Assembly (NCBI GenBank): GCA_016718805.1
Contig: JADKCP010000002.1
Coordinates: 186,001-250,000 of the forward strand
Direction of reading: 5' to 3'
From: Bacteroidota bacterium
Lineage (GTDB): Bacteria > Bacteroidota > Bacteroidia > UBA4408
DNA length: 64,000 nt
Every line of letters starts with the position of its first letter. Position 1 is the first letter of the stretch. The position numbers were made by a program, and so were the translations under genes. This document shows positions 24,201 through 33,279 of the stretch, piece by piece. The notes beneath the pieces were generated by a model, which was not told the origin of the DNA, did no database searches, and saw only the letters and a program-made list of their open reading frames with translations.

Positions 24201-26885
24201 CACATTTTTACACCCATTTGCATCTTTAAGTGTCACACTATAATTGCCTGCAACTAATCCTGTGAAGAAATTACTGCTTTGAAAAGTAACCCCATTAACA
24301 CTATAGGTCATTGGTGCTATACCACTAGTTAAGTTTACAGTAACTGAACCATTTGATGTACCGCATATAGCATCCGTTTTACTAATAGTTGCAGTGGGTC
24401 CATTCGAATTTAATAAGGTAACTAGTGCAGTATTCGTACAACCATTTGCATCTTTAACAGTGATGGTATAAACGCCGGAAGTTAACCCAGAAAACGTACC
24501 ACTTGCTTGAAATGTGATTCCATCCTTACTAAATGTGAAAGGCGCAGTACCGGCACCTCCAACAGCTGTAATGCTTCCATTTGAATTTCCACAAGTAGGA
24601 TTTATACTTGAAATTGAAATTGTTGGACCGGGTAAAACAAAATTTGTAACAGTAACAACTCCACTACAAACAAGATTAATAAATGCTTTAAGTGTGTAAG
24701 TAACTGCCGGAGTAAGTCCCGAAAATGTCCCGGTTGTATTTGTACCAATTTGAGTTGTTCCATTAAATAAAGTATAAGTTACAGTTGCACCTGCTGGAGG
24801 AATTGGACTTACCGTTGCACTCACTGAAAGCGTTGCACAACTAGGTGTTGCTATAATTGAATAAGTAACATTATTACAGCTATAACTTGAAACATCAATG
24901 GATGCTACAAATCCATTTCCACTTGCAAAAAGTAATTTCTGTGATTCGTAAAAAGCCAAGTCATATACGGAAGCAGTTGCATAGCCAGGTATTGAGATGT
25001 CTGGTGCTGCAGCATCATCAAACAAAACTCCATTAAACTTATAAACTTTAATCAAGCCATTGATTGAACCGATAAAAACATTATTGCACTCATCAGCAAC
25101 AATACCTCCGCTCATTAAAGCTGTATTCGCAGCTAAAGTAATTGGGGTACCTACAGTTACACCACTTGCTTTGTTAAATGCTTTCAGGTTTTTTCCATCC
25201 CAATAATAAAAGTAAGAGGAATTTACAGCCAATAAGTTTCCGGAGTTATCTATTTGGGGACCTGCTAAATAAGGACGATTAGCTATTTCCTGAACCGTTG
25301 AATAACCTGAAGGAATGTTCCATGCAACTGAAGCACCACTGTATGGAGCAGTATTTTTATAAATTTTATTAGTGATCGATGTTGTTCCTATTAATGAACC
25401 ATATATTGTGTACATGTCATTAGTTAAAGGATCTATAATAATATCCACCATGTCTTGAGCCCAACCGGTTCCACCTGAATAGGGAATACCGGTAACATTG
25501 TTGGAACTAATTACTGTTGAAGGGGGGGAACAAATACCCATGTTAATATTGGAATTTGTACCTCCACCTGCAATAAGTAATTGAGCAGAGCCTAAATTGC
25601 AATTCCAATACATTTTCCAATTTTCAAGAAAACTTGGATTGGCAGTTGTAATATAGTTATCATACAAACCAGTGGTACTAATTCTAATAATTCGAAATCC
25701 ACCACTGTGTGCAAATCCCTGACCCAAATAAATATTTCCTGATGTTTTATCAACCACCCATCCACCGTAATATGTTCCAAAACTCCAGGTTGGTAGCGTC
25801 ATCGATCCATTAAAGGTCCATTGCAATGTTCCACTAGCATCAAATTTTGCGAGTTTGTAAACTGTTCCATCTCCCCCACCTGTAACGTATGCATTCCCTG
25901 CATAATCAAAATCAATATCCTTAGCTTTCCCTGTATTTGCACCGGTTAAATTCGCTGTTGAAGTAATAAATGGATCAATCACAACAGGTTTGGTAGTATC
26001 GTAACCTTGAGGAAATTTAAAGCTAACCGTATTATTCTGTAGAGCATAAGCAATTTCAACTTTCTCTTGAACTGAATTTGAGTTATTAAAGTTGTTCGAA
26101 TAGTAAGCTATTGGTGCACTAGCTTTAATTTTATCAATTTGAGAAGTTACTATTAATTGTCCAGCAAGGTTAATTTTAATTTTAGTTAAATCTCCAGAGT
26201 AATTCATTCTAATAACACTTAAGTCTGCACCGGGTTTCGCAAAAACTCTGTATTCAAAACCGTTAACTTGGGTTTTATTAATTCGAACTTCTACATCTAT
26301 ACCATCATATAAATTAATATAGCGTATAGCTTTATATCCATTTGCTCTGCTTCCTAAAAATCCATAAGTGTGATAGCCTTGCTCGAGCTCCTGTGCTTGA
26401 ATTTGAACCTGTTCATTAGCTCCCATCCATTGCATTACAATAGTTTTGTCTATTGATTTTGACTGTTCTAGCTCGTCTTCTTTACTTAATTTCTTTCCAC
26501 TTTTTTTTAAGGCTCTCTCAGCTTCTTCTCGCTCTTCTTCAGTTGGTCCAACAATTTTTCTTTGTAAAAACACTATCCCTTTTTTAGTAAATAAAACAGG
26601 CATGTCAAAACCTTCAAAACCATATTCAACTGCACCCAATTGAGGAGAATAAAATGATCCATCACCATATTGCCCAATATTTTCAATAAATTGGGAAGAC
26701 GATTGAAAAACATCCTTCTCAGTAGTTGTAAAATTTACTGTGGCTAAGTCTGTAATTGAATCACTTACTAAAGTGGATTTAGCATTAATTACAGAAGTAA
26801 AAGTTAATAGACTAACTAAAATTAAACAAGCCCTAAAAGCCAGGACTATATTCATTTTATTTAGCTGTAACCTATTTATTTTCAA
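9268..26885 (-). CDS. Giant T9SS-secreted SprB-repeat adhesin, frameshifted near 20-21 kb
   Basis: Read on the minus strand this is one gene of about 17.6 kb, coding for about 5,870 residues. It starts at 26885 (a second Met 10 codons later precedes the hydrophobic signal peptide LAFRACLILVSLLTF). Domains in order: signal peptide; an N-terminal DUF7948-like domain from FIENIGQYGDGSF (about 65-310); a propeller-like region with DIDFDYAGNAYVTGGGDGTVY (about 320-790); about 17 divergent SprB repeats; about 45 near-identical 77-residue SprB repeats; two PKD/Ig-like repeats with CEGSTALLSALV; two PKD domains (SSYLWNFGDTSVGQG and HWQWEFGDV); and a C-terminal CHU_C/type B sorting domain with YVPNSFSPNNDGINDSF and IYDRWG. 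The family is exported by T9SS and anchored at the surface; SprB itself is the mobile gliding adhesin. As sequenced the frame is broken by one indel at 20996-21000 and six more between 20041 and 20533; outside these it is open throughout. Confidence 0.88.
10551..20860 (-). repeat. Tandem array of about 45 near-identical 231-bp SprB repeat units
   Basis: The core GTTPYQYSLDG and its coding DNA recur at an exact 231-bp (77-residue) period: the same position is found at 10664 and every 231 bp up to 19904, then at 20133, 20364, 20592 and 20823. That is 45 cores; phase is lost only where indels cluster (20.04-20.53 kb). Each unit holds two cysteines (one in SSNATCG, one in KDANNCIN) that could form a disulfide. 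Units differ at few positions, chiefly in the linker: NTSGATV or NSNSGATV. Near identity implies recent amplification or continuing gene conversion. The homogeneous array joins the divergent repeats in the middle of a unit near 20.85 kb. Confidence 0.93.
20036..21000 (-). other. Cluster of frame-disrupting indels in the adhesin repeat array
   Basis: Alignment of units by eye shows seven small indels relative to intact copies (for example the unit at 11.2 kb): lost T at about 20041, lost A at about 20056, lost TT at about 20424, gained C at about 20447, lost A at about 20517, lost G at about 20532, and one extra A in the run 20996-21000. All interrupt the otherwise continuous frame, producing short fragments. 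The 10.7 kb on the C-terminal side and the 5.9 kb on the N-terminal side carry none. The affected units share the rare CTACAGATGTGTTGACACAA variant also present at 11.2 kb. This looks like a low-quality assembly join, not gradual gene decay. Confidence 0.75.
20861..24630 (-). repeat. About 17 divergent SprB repeats of the giant adhesin
   Basis: Upstream (N-terminal) of the homogeneous array, the protein has about 17 SprB-type units of 70-80 residues with the same plan: a C near the start, NGSI-T-A-x-G, APLQYSI-G, FQ-S, LAAG-YT-V-VKDANGC. They share perhaps half their residues and their DNA is clearly different, in contrast to the array that follows. One unit is atypical: it has an SFTVSIDD start and a CATCTYSLNN segment with extra cysteines (about 22.7 kb). 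Another contains an insertion with PYHSSITGIGGPW at about 22.4 kb. Confidence 0.8.
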
Positions 26886-27059
26886 TGGAACTATGGTTGG
26901 TTATAATTTTCAACGAAAGTAGCTTAGAATAAACTTTCCAATTATGACAATTGTCACATAAAACTCAATTCATTTCTGAATACATCAATTTTAATTCTGA
27001 ATGGTAAAATTTAATATGTGAGCTATTTTTCTCTTATTTGTATTTTGTGTTTTAACTAA

Positions 27060-28307
27060 ATGAAAATTGTAATTCTTAGCCAGTATTTTCCACCCGAAGT
27101 TGGAGCTCCGCAAAACCGTTTGTTTGAATTGGCTGTTCGCCTTCAAAAAATGGGTGCCGAAATTACTGTGCTTACTGCAATGCCCAATTATCCGCAAATG
27201 CAGGTTTTACCGGCTTACAAATCAAAAGTTTACCTGCACGAAAAAATTGAAAATCTTTCCATCCATCGCGCTTGGATTTTTGTAACTAAAAGCAAGTCAA
27301 TTCCACTGCGCTTACTCAATTATTTTTCGTTTGTTTTTAGCTCTTTTTGGATAGGATTATTTAAACTCAAGAAACACGACCTACTACTTTGTGAAAGCCC
27401 TCCTCTCTTTTTAGGAATTACAGCTTATTTATTAAGTAGATTAAAAGGTTCAAAAATGCTCTTTAATGTTTCTGACTTATGGCCCGAAAGTGCTGATAAA
27501 TTAGGACTTGTAACAAACCGCACATTTTTAAAATCAGCTACATTACTTGAAGAATTTCTTTACCGTAAATCATTTTTAATAAGCGGGCAAACTCAAGGAA
27601 TAGTTAAAAATATTCAACATCGATTTCCCTCTAAAACAATTACCTGGCTTCCCAATGGAGTTGATTTGAGTCTGTATAATTTTGAAAATAATACAAGCAA
27701 CTGGAGGGCACAAAACCAATTTCTAGAAAGTGATTTCATTATGCTTTACGCAGGAATTATTGGTCATGCACAAGGTTTAGAAGTAATACTAAAAGCGGCA
27801 AAATTGCTCCAATCCACTAAACGGTTAAAATTTATTTTGCTTGGAAGTGGCCCCGAAAAGGAAAAGCTTGAAGCCATGGCAAATGAATTAAAACTCAACA
27901 ATGTGTTTTTTTATCCGGCTATTGTGAAATCTGAAATGCCTGCAGTTGTATCTGCGATTGATATTTCGATTATTCCATTAAAAAAATTAGACCTTTTTAA
28001 AGGTGCGATTCCTTCAAAAATTTTCGAAAACCTTGCAATGAAAAAGCCCATTTTATTAGGTGTTGAAGGAGAGGCTAAAGAATTATTTATTGAGGAAGGA
28101 AAATGCGGTTGGGCTTTTGAACCCGAGAATGAAAACGACCTTGCCCAAAAAATTACCTATTGTCTTGAAAATAAAAACCAACTGCTAGAGTTTGGTAATA
28201 ATGGATATATTTACGTTAAAGAAAAATTTACCCGAGATAAAATAGCAGCAAATTTTTGGGCGTTTTTAAACGAAAACCTTCATGCTAAACCAACTGTTAC
28301 ACACTAA
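27060..28307 (+). CDS. Glycosyltransferase family 4, WbuB-like
   Basis: A 415-residue GT-B enzyme. The N-terminus reads KIVILSQYFPPEVGAPQNRL, a signature of the WbuB/N-acetylfucosamine-type transferase group, followed by a membrane-associating hydrophobic stretch LLNYFSFVFSSFWIGLF at about 85-101 and FNVSDLWPESADKLG at about 139-153. The C-terminal donor domain has LLGSGPEKEKLEAM and IPLKKLDLFKGAIPSKIFE near 305-323. It starts the second polysaccharide block, divergent from the adhesin gene with 174 bp between starts, and its end overlaps the next gene by 26 bp. Acts at the cytoplasmic face on lipid-linked sugars; specificity is unproven. Confidence 0.85.
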   Translation: MKIVILSQYFPPEVGAPQNRLFELAVRLQKMGAEITVLTAMPNYPQMQVLPAYKSKVYLHEKIENLSIHRAWIFVTKSKSIPLRLLNYFSFVFSSFWIGLFKLKKHDLLLCESPPLFLGITAYLLSRLKGSKMLFNVSDLWPESADKLGLVTNRTFLKSATLLEEFLYRKSFLISGQTQGIVKNIQHRFPSKTITWLPNGVDLSLYNFENNTSNWRAQNQFLESDFIMLYAGIIGHAQGLEVILKAAKLLQSTKRLKFILLGSGPEKEKLEAMANELKLNNVFFYPAIVKSEMPAVVSAIDISIIPLKKLDLFKGAIPSKIFENLAMKKPILLGVEGEAKELFIEEGKCGWAFEPENENDLAQKITYCLENKNQLLEFGNNGYIYVKEKFTRDKIAANFWAFLNENLHAKPTVTH

Positions 28308-29475
28308 AGTACAGCTTTATCTCTGTTGCGCTTTTGCATTTTTTCTTTCCTTCAAATTTGCACTGCCAATCTTTGTTGTTTTAATGGTATTGAACAGTTT
28401 ATTCGAGGGAAATTTTCATGCCCGATATTCTAACATTCCAAACAAAAAACAGGTATTGTTGTTTTGTTCACTTTACATACTGTATTTGATTGGTATGCTT
28501 TACTCCGAAAATAAAAGCTATGGTTGGGCCGATTTACAAACCAAACTGAGCATGTTGCTTTTTCCTTTGCTTTTAAACTTCTCCCAATTCGAACAACAGG
28601 AAACAAAAAAAATTCAGCAATTCTTTTTAGCCGGTGTTGTAATTGCCTCTGTTAGCTTATTAGGAAGAGCCACTTTCTATTACTTTTATGAGCATTTAAA
28701 TTATTTCTACTATGTAGATTTCTCTGTTTTCTTGCATCCTTCCTATTTTGGAATGATGATCAACTTAGCGTTAATTTTCATTTTATTGGATGCACCTAAT
28801 TTGGGAATAAGTTCAAGCTTAGTTCGAATCACTTTACTATTGTTTTTTTCACTCATCATTCTGCTATTATCTTCTAAACTGGCATTAATCAGCTGCTTAC
28901 TAATTTTTATAGGAGTTGGAATTTACCGAATACTTCATTCGAAAAACTACTTTACCGGAATAGTATTTTTGCTCTTATTTATAGCTGCATCTGCATCAAT
29001 TATTTATACAGTTCCCGAACTAAATCAACGTATTCAAAATGCACGCGTTGTTCTGAATGCCAACAGCATCGATAAAACAGATGCTGAAAGCAATGCCGTT
29101 AGAATTTTAGTTTGGCAAGCAGCCACAGCCGCATTCCTTGAAAACGGAATGGTGGGTACCGGCACCGGCGATGTGAAAGATGAACTATTTAAACACTATA
29201 AATTAAATGGATATACTGGTGCACTGGAGCACCGCTTAAATGCACACAATCAATTTTTACAAACCGGTGTTGCCTTAGGATATTTCGGTTTTGTTTTATT
29301 CTTGCTAAGTATAATTGCACCAGCGAGTGTTGCTCTGAAAAGCAAAAATTATGTGTATGTTTCCTTTATATTGTTGGTTGTATTGAATTTCCTAACCGAA
29401 TCGATGCTCGAATCGGAAGCCGGTGTTTTTATTTTTGCCTTCTTTAATTCGCTTTTATTTTTCAGGAAAATGTAA
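28282..29475 (+). CDS. O-antigen ligase/polymerase-like membrane protein (Wzy_C family)
   Basis: A 397-residue polytopic inner-membrane protein with about ten hydrophobic segments. The large periplasmic loop between about residues 245 and 335 carries the family features: a conserved R in VRILVWQAATAAFLENGMVGTGTGD and H-N-Q-F-L-Q at about 328-333, which are typical of O-antigen ligases and related polymerases (PF04932). It overlaps the preceding GT4 by 26 bp. In the pathway it would polymerise repeat units or join glycan to a lipid or protein; the two roles cannot be separated by sequence alone. Confidence 0.8.
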   Translation: MLNQLLHTKVQLYLCCAFAFFLSFKFALPIFVVLMVLNSLFEGNFHARYSNIPNKKQVLLFCSLYILYLIGMLYSENKSYGWADLQTKLSMLLFPLLLNFSQFEQQETKKIQQFFLAGVVIASVSLLGRATFYYFYEHLNYFYYVDFSVFLHPSYFGMMINLALIFILLDAPNLGISSSLVRITLLLFFSLIILLLSSKLALISCLLIFIGVGIYRILHSKNYFTGIVFLLLFIAASASIIYTVPELNQRIQNARVVLNANSIDKTDAESNAVRILVWQAATAAFLENGMVGTGTGDVKDELFKHYKLNGYTGALEHRLNAHNQFLQTGVALGYFGFVLFLLSIIAPASVALKSKNYVYVSFILLVVLNFLTESMLESEAGVFIFAFFNSLLFFRKM

Positions 29476-29485
29476 TATTCACAAG

Positions 29486-29503
29486 TTGAAAATCTATTTT
29501 CAA
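29486..29503. repeat. 18-bp palindrome TTGAAAAT-CT-ATTTTCAA
   Basis: A perfect 8-bp inverted repeat with a 2-bp spacer, 11 bp after the ligase/polymerase stop and about 30 bp upstream of a candidate -7 box. It could be a protein-binding site or a weak hairpin. AT-richness makes chance occurrence possible. Confidence 0.3.
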
Positions 29504-29531
29504 ACAAGCTTTTTATCCATAAAAATCCTCT

Positions 29532-29539
29532 TAAATTTG
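29532..29539 (+). promoter_or_regulatory. Candidate -7 box TAAATTTG for the second sugar aminotransferase
   Basis: Exact TAnnTTTG match 22 bp upstream of the ATG at 29562 in an 86-bp gap, suggesting a new transcript start within the polysaccharide locus. Confidence 0.35.
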
Positions 29540-29561
29540 CTGACTAATTAAGCTATACTCT

Positions 29562-30785
29562 ATGATCCCATTTTCGCCTCCACGCATTGATCAAAAAATA
29601 ATTGACGCAGTTACTGAAACCTTATTGTCGGGCTGGATTACCACCGGACCAAAAACAAAATTATTTGAAAAGGAACTTACTCGGTATTGTGGAAATAAAT
29701 CAACTATTTGTCTCAACTCGGCTACTGCTGGTTTAGAAATTATGTTGCGTTGGTTTGGGGTTGGTGAAGGCGATGAAGTAATTTTACCTGCCTATACCTA
29801 TTCAGCTACTGCCAATGTTGTAATGCATACAGGTGCTCGTCCGGTTTTTGTGGATACAATCGAAAATAATTTTTTAATTTCTGTTGCAGCTATCGAAAAG
29901 GCTATTACTACTAAAACTAAAGTAATTATGCCGGTTGATTTTGCAGGAATGCCTTGTGATTTTGACGCAATAAATGCACTTGTAAATAGAGCTGATGTTA
30001 AAACTAAATTTGCTCCCAACTCCGATGCACAAAAAACGCTAGGACGAATTTTGGTTTTAGCCGATGCTGCCCACTCGGTTGGTGCAGTATACAAAGGAAA
30101 AAAATCGGGTAGCCTAACCGATGTATCTGTTTTTTCATTTCATGCAGTAAAAAATTTAACTACCGCAGAAGGTGGTGCTGTGGCACTTAATTTACCTGCT
30201 CCCTTTGACAACGAGGCTATTTACCAACAGTTATGCATTAGTTCCTTACATGGACAAAACAAAGATGCATTAGCTAAAATGCAAAAAGGAAATTGGAAAT
30301 ACGATATTATTGAAGCCGGATATAAATGCAACATGACCGATATGTGCGCTGCAATTGGTTTAGTTGAAATAGCTCGCTATGATTCAGATACATTAGTAAA
30401 ACGAAAGCATATAGTAGATGTTTACAATCAAAAATTAAAAAATTATTCTTGGGCAAACCTTCCGGTTCACCAAGTTCAAAGTGAACAAACCGAATCGTGT
30501 TATCACTTATATCCCTTGCGAATAAACGGTATTACCGAGATACAACGCGATGCAATTATGCAGCTTATTTTTGATCAAGATGTTTCAGTTAATGTGCATT
30601 TTATTCCACTTCCAATGCTGAGTTTCTACAAAAATCAAGGATACAACATTAGCAATTACCCAAATGCTTACGCACATTTTGCAAACGAAATAACCCTACC
30701 GGTATTTTATAATTTAACCGACGAACAATTAAACCAAGTTCTTACAGCAGTTATTAGTGCAGTTGAAAAAGTAATTAAAGCTTAA
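29562..30785 (+). CDS. DegT/DnrJ/EryC1 family sugar aminotransferase
   Basis: A 407-residue PLP enzyme of the same superfamily as the protein at 0.74 kb but of a different subgroup. The PLP lysine is K197 in SFHAVKNLTTAEGG, and the cofactor segment is VLADAAHSVGAVY at about 165-177. The N-terminal MIPFSPPRID and GWITTGPKT are typical of enzymes that aminate UDP- or GDP-linked 4-keto-6-deoxy sugars. An extra segment around residues 143-160 (RADVKTKFAPNSDAQKT) lengthens it slightly compared with common homologues. It lies just upstream of the initiating sugar transferase, so it probably makes the first amino sugar of the repeat unit; that is inferred from the order of genes. Confidence 0.85.
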   Translation: MIPFSPPRIDQKIIDAVTETLLSGWITTGPKTKLFEKELTRYCGNKSTICLNSATAGLEIMLRWFGVGEGDEVILPAYTYSATANVVMHTGARPVFVDTIENNFLISVAAIEKAITTKTKVIMPVDFAGMPCDFDAINALVNRADVKTKFAPNSDAQKTLGRILVLADAAHSVGAVYKGKKSGSLTDVSVFSFHAVKNLTTAEGGAVALNLPAPFDNEAIYQQLCISSLHGQNKDALAKMQKGNWKYDIIEAGYKCNMTDMCAAIGLVEIARYDSDTLVKRKHIVDVYNQKLKNYSWANLPVHQVQSEQTESCYHLYPLRINGITEIQRDAIMQLIFDQDVSVNVHFIPLPMLSFYKNQGYNISNYPNAYAHFANEITLPVFYNLTDEQLNQVLTAVISAVEKVIKA

Positions 30786-30852
30786 TGGTTTTTAAAAATT
30801 CTACCTTGTTTACAGTTAGTTAAATCAATTCACGCATTTATTCAACTATACT

Positions 30853-31442
30853 ATGCTTAAACGTGCTTTTGATTTTATTTTATCTACTGTTGGACTACTA
30901 ATACTTTCTCCTGTTTATGTGTTACTTGCAATACTAATTCTGCTTGATTCGAAAGGCGGAGTTTTTTATAGGCAACAACGAGTGGGAAGAAACAATCATG
31001 ATTTTTATATCTATAAGTTTAGAACCATGCAGCAAGGTGCTGAAAAAAAGGACTGTTAACTGTTGGAGCTAAAGATTCACGGATTACTCGTGTTGGATAT
31101 TTTTTACGCAAGTATAAATTGGATGAATTGCCCCAGCTTTTGAATGTATTAAAAGGTGATATGAGTTTTGTTGGTCCTCGTCCTGAAGTTCGCCGTTATG
31201 TGAATTTATATACCACCCAACAAATGCAAGTACTAAGTGTTAGACCGGGTATTACCGATTATGCCTCCATTGCTTATTCAAATGAAAGTGAATTGCTAAA
31301 ACAAGCAGCTGATCCAGAAAAGTTTTACATAGAAACTGTTTTTCCTGCCAAACTAGAATTAAATTTGAAATACATAGCAGAAAAAAATTTTTGGAAAGAC
31401 ATCCAACTCATCTTTCTTACTGTAAAAAAGATTCTGAGTTAA
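30853..31442 (+). CDS. Undecaprenyl-phosphate sugar phosphotransferase (PglC/WcaJ C-domain type), one-base frameshift
   Basis: Two overlapping frames together give a 196-residue monotopic sugar-phosphate transferase (bacterial sugar transferase, PF02397). The first part has the N-terminal re-entrant membrane helix LKRAFDFILSTVGLLILSP and VFYRQQRVGRNN, then YKFRTM; the second part has the catalytic DELPQLLNVLKGDMSFVGPR with RPEVRRYV. The frame breaks in the seven-A run at 31043-31049. One extra A gives EKKGLLTVGAKDSRITRVG, exactly as the family expects. Function: transfers the first sugar phosphate to the lipid carrier to start each repeat unit. The indel is probably an assembly error. Its stop overlaps the convergent downstream gene by 4 bp. 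Confidence 0.88.
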
Positions 31443-32311
31443 CGGCTCACACAATTCAACAAGAGTTGCATCTCTTTTGACTTATCAGGATATCCCAACT
31501 TTTCAAACGAAAAAATTAGGTTACGAATCAAGCGCGAAATCATATCAATATTGGAGCATGGTTCGTAATACATTTTATCGGGATCCAATTTTAATTGCTT
31601 TAAAAATGAATCTATTTCCTTATAACTAAATGCAGAACCTTTACTAAATGGATTGATGTAAAAAATAACTTTCGGGCTTGGATTGCCTGCCAATATTGGC
31701 AAGTGAGTACTTTCTTCAACATACGCTAAAATAAAATGCTCGGGCAAATTCACACCAAAAATGGGAATATTTAAACCTTGAGCAATGATGGTATACAAAA
31801 TTGAAAGCGATAATGGATTGCCCTTTTTACTTTCGAGTACATTGTTGATGTAGGAATTTTGAGGTGCATGAAAATTTTGAGTATTACCACTAAAACCATG
31901 AACATCAAACAAAATATGATTAATTACGCGCACCTTTTCGAGTGCCGTTAAATTGGCATTTAGTTCCAGCCAAACATCGTTGCGCATTTGATCAATGTGT
32001 GCCCGTACTTTTTTTTCGTTTAAATCGGGATACTGATATCGTGCAATTAGGAGAACTCCACTCAGTAAATCATGACCTCCCGCTTGAGCCCAAATGCTTA
32101 AATCTTGATTGATACTTTCAAATTGTATGGTATGAATTAAATTCTCAACTCTGTTTTGTAGCAAGGAGTCAAATGATGTTTCCCAGGCATTCTCAAGCAA
32201 TGGAATAACTTCACTTCCAATTGATTTAATTTTTTCTCTTATTTCCTGAAATATTTTTTCATCAGGATCATCCAGTAAACTTATGAGTGCACTTAATTCG
32301 TTTTTTGTCAT
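31439..32311 (-). CDS. SirB1-like transglutaminase-fold protein
   Basis: A 290-residue cytoplasmic protein. The central part has the SirB1/transglutaminase_core2 pattern: INHILFDVHGFSGNTQNFH at about 129-147, then ESKKGNPLSLSILYTIIAQ at about 159-177 and IFGVNLPEHFILAY at about 183-196. The usual catalytic cysteine of transglutaminases is not evident in the SLSILY segment, as in other SirB1-type proteins. The first ~60 residues (LISLLDDPDEKIFQEIREKI) look like a HEAT-type helical repeat. Molecular function is not known for the family. It is transcribed away from the nucleoside phosphorylase-Usp region's plus-strand genes and converges on the sugar transferase. Confidence 0.7.
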   Translation of the reverse strand: MTKNELSALISLLDDPDEKIFQEIREKIKSIGSEVIPLLENAWETSFDSLLQNRVENLIHTIQFESINQDLSIWAQAGGHDLLSGVLLIARYQYPDLNEKKVRAHIDQMRNDVWLELNANLTALEKVRVINHILFDVHGFSGNTQNFHAPQNSYINNVLESKKGNPLSLSILYTIIAQGLNIPIFGVNLPEHFILAYVEESTHLPILAGNPSPKVIFYINPFSKGSAFSYKEIDSFLKQLKLDPDKMYYEPCSNIDMISRLIRNLIFSFEKLGYPDKSKEMQLLLNCVSR

Positions 32312-32357
32312 ACCTTTTCCAACTACAAGTTTGCACTAAACTATACATTATATGAAC

Positions 32358-33227
32358 TCAAATTGTTAAGTCATTTAAGGTTTTTTCAATAAGTTTATTA
32401 ACCGTTTTTTTGTAGTCTTTGCTAAATTGCTTTTGTATTCTATTGGCTATAATAGCACAAACAGTAGCTGCTTCATGGCCTAAACTCTTTGATAAACCAA
32501 ATAAAGCAGAGGTTTCCATTTCAAAATTAGTGACTTTTAACCCCTTGTAATCAAAAGCTGTAAGTTTTTCATTCAGTCCTTCAACAGCAGGTTTTAAACG
32601 TAATTGTCGACCTTGTGGGCCATAAAAACCACAGGCAGTGGCAGTTATTCCTGTTTCACAATCCTTCTTTAATTTACCAAATAACAGTTCCGAACCTTTA
32701 ATTAAATAAGGTGTATTTAATGGGGCCGACCATCCGGTTTGACGGATAAATTCATTGCTAATTTCAGTTTCATAGTAAGCACTGGCATCATAAAAGTTGA
32801 GCAATCCATCCATACCTAAACCATATTCCGAAAGCACATAGCTATCCACCGGAATATGCGCTTGTAAGGCACCTGATGTACCAATACGCACCAATTGCAA
32901 GCTGCTTGTTACCGATTTAATTTCACGTTGCTTTAAATCAATATTTACCAATGCATCCAATTCATTTACAACGATATCTAAATTATCGGTTCCAATACCT
33001 GTGCTAATCGCGCTAATGCGTTTTCCATTGTAGCTACCTGTATGTGTTACAAATTCACGATTTTGCTTTTTCACTTCAATTTTATCGAAATAGTTTGAAA
33101 CCATTTCTACCCTTCCCTGATCACCTACCAACAATATGGTAGAGCCAATATCTTCAGGGTGTAAGTGCAGATGAAAAATACTTCCATCGGGATTGATTAT
33201 TAATTCTGATTCAGGAATTTTGCTCAT
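32358..33227 (-). CDS. Nucleoside phosphorylase (PNP/UDP family)
   Basis: A 289-residue protein of the purine/uridine phosphorylase superfamily. It has a phosphate-binding LLVGDQGRVEMVSNYFD at about 32-48, AISTGIGTDNLDIVVNEL at about 72-89, RIGTSGALQ at about 111-119, and FEMETSALFGLSKSLG at about 235-250, where M-E is the ribose-binding pair. It cleaves nucleosides with phosphate to give the base and ribose-1-phosphate, for salvage. The base specificity is not clear. Divergent from the uspA-like gene with only 52 bp between starts, containing a -7 box for each direction. Confidence 0.85.
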   Translation of the reverse strand: MSKIPESELIINPDGSIFHLHLHPEDIGSTILLVGDQGRVEMVSNYFDKIEVKKQNREFVTHTGSYNGKRISAISTGIGTDNLDIVVNELDALVNIDLKQREIKSVTSSLQLVRIGTSGALQAHIPVDSYVLSEYGLGMDGLLNFYDASAYYETEISNEFIRQTGWSAPLNTPYLIKGSELLFGKLKKDCETGITATACGFYGPQGRQLRLKPAVEGLNEKLTAFDYKGLKVTNFEMETSALFGLSKSLGHEAATVCAIIANRIQKQFSKDYKKTVNKLIEKTLNDLTI

Positions 33228-33245
33228 TGTTGTCGTTTTTTACAT

Positions 33246-33253
33246 TACATTTG
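33246..33253 (+). promoter_or_regulatory. Candidate -7 box TACATTTG for the first uspA-like gene
   Basis: Exact TAnnTTTG match 26 bp before the ATG at 33280. It lies in a 52-bp divergent gap and is only 8 bp from the box facing the other way, so the two transcripts may compete. Confidence 0.45.
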
Positions 33254-33261
33254 CCATACTT

Positions 33262-33269
33262 CAAAACTA
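33262..33269 (-). promoter_or_regulatory. Candidate -7 box TAGTTTTG for the nucleoside phosphorylase gene
   Basis: Exact TAnnTTTG on the minus strand, 34 bp upstream of the ATG whose first base is 33227, interleaved with the plus-strand promoter region of the uspA-like gene. Confidence 0.4.
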
Positions 33270-33279
33270 TCTAAAATAA

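Noticed and set aside
9268..26885. A prophage or mobile island around the repeat array
   Set aside because: No integrase, transposase, tRNA target or flanking direct repeats were seen. The array is entirely coding.
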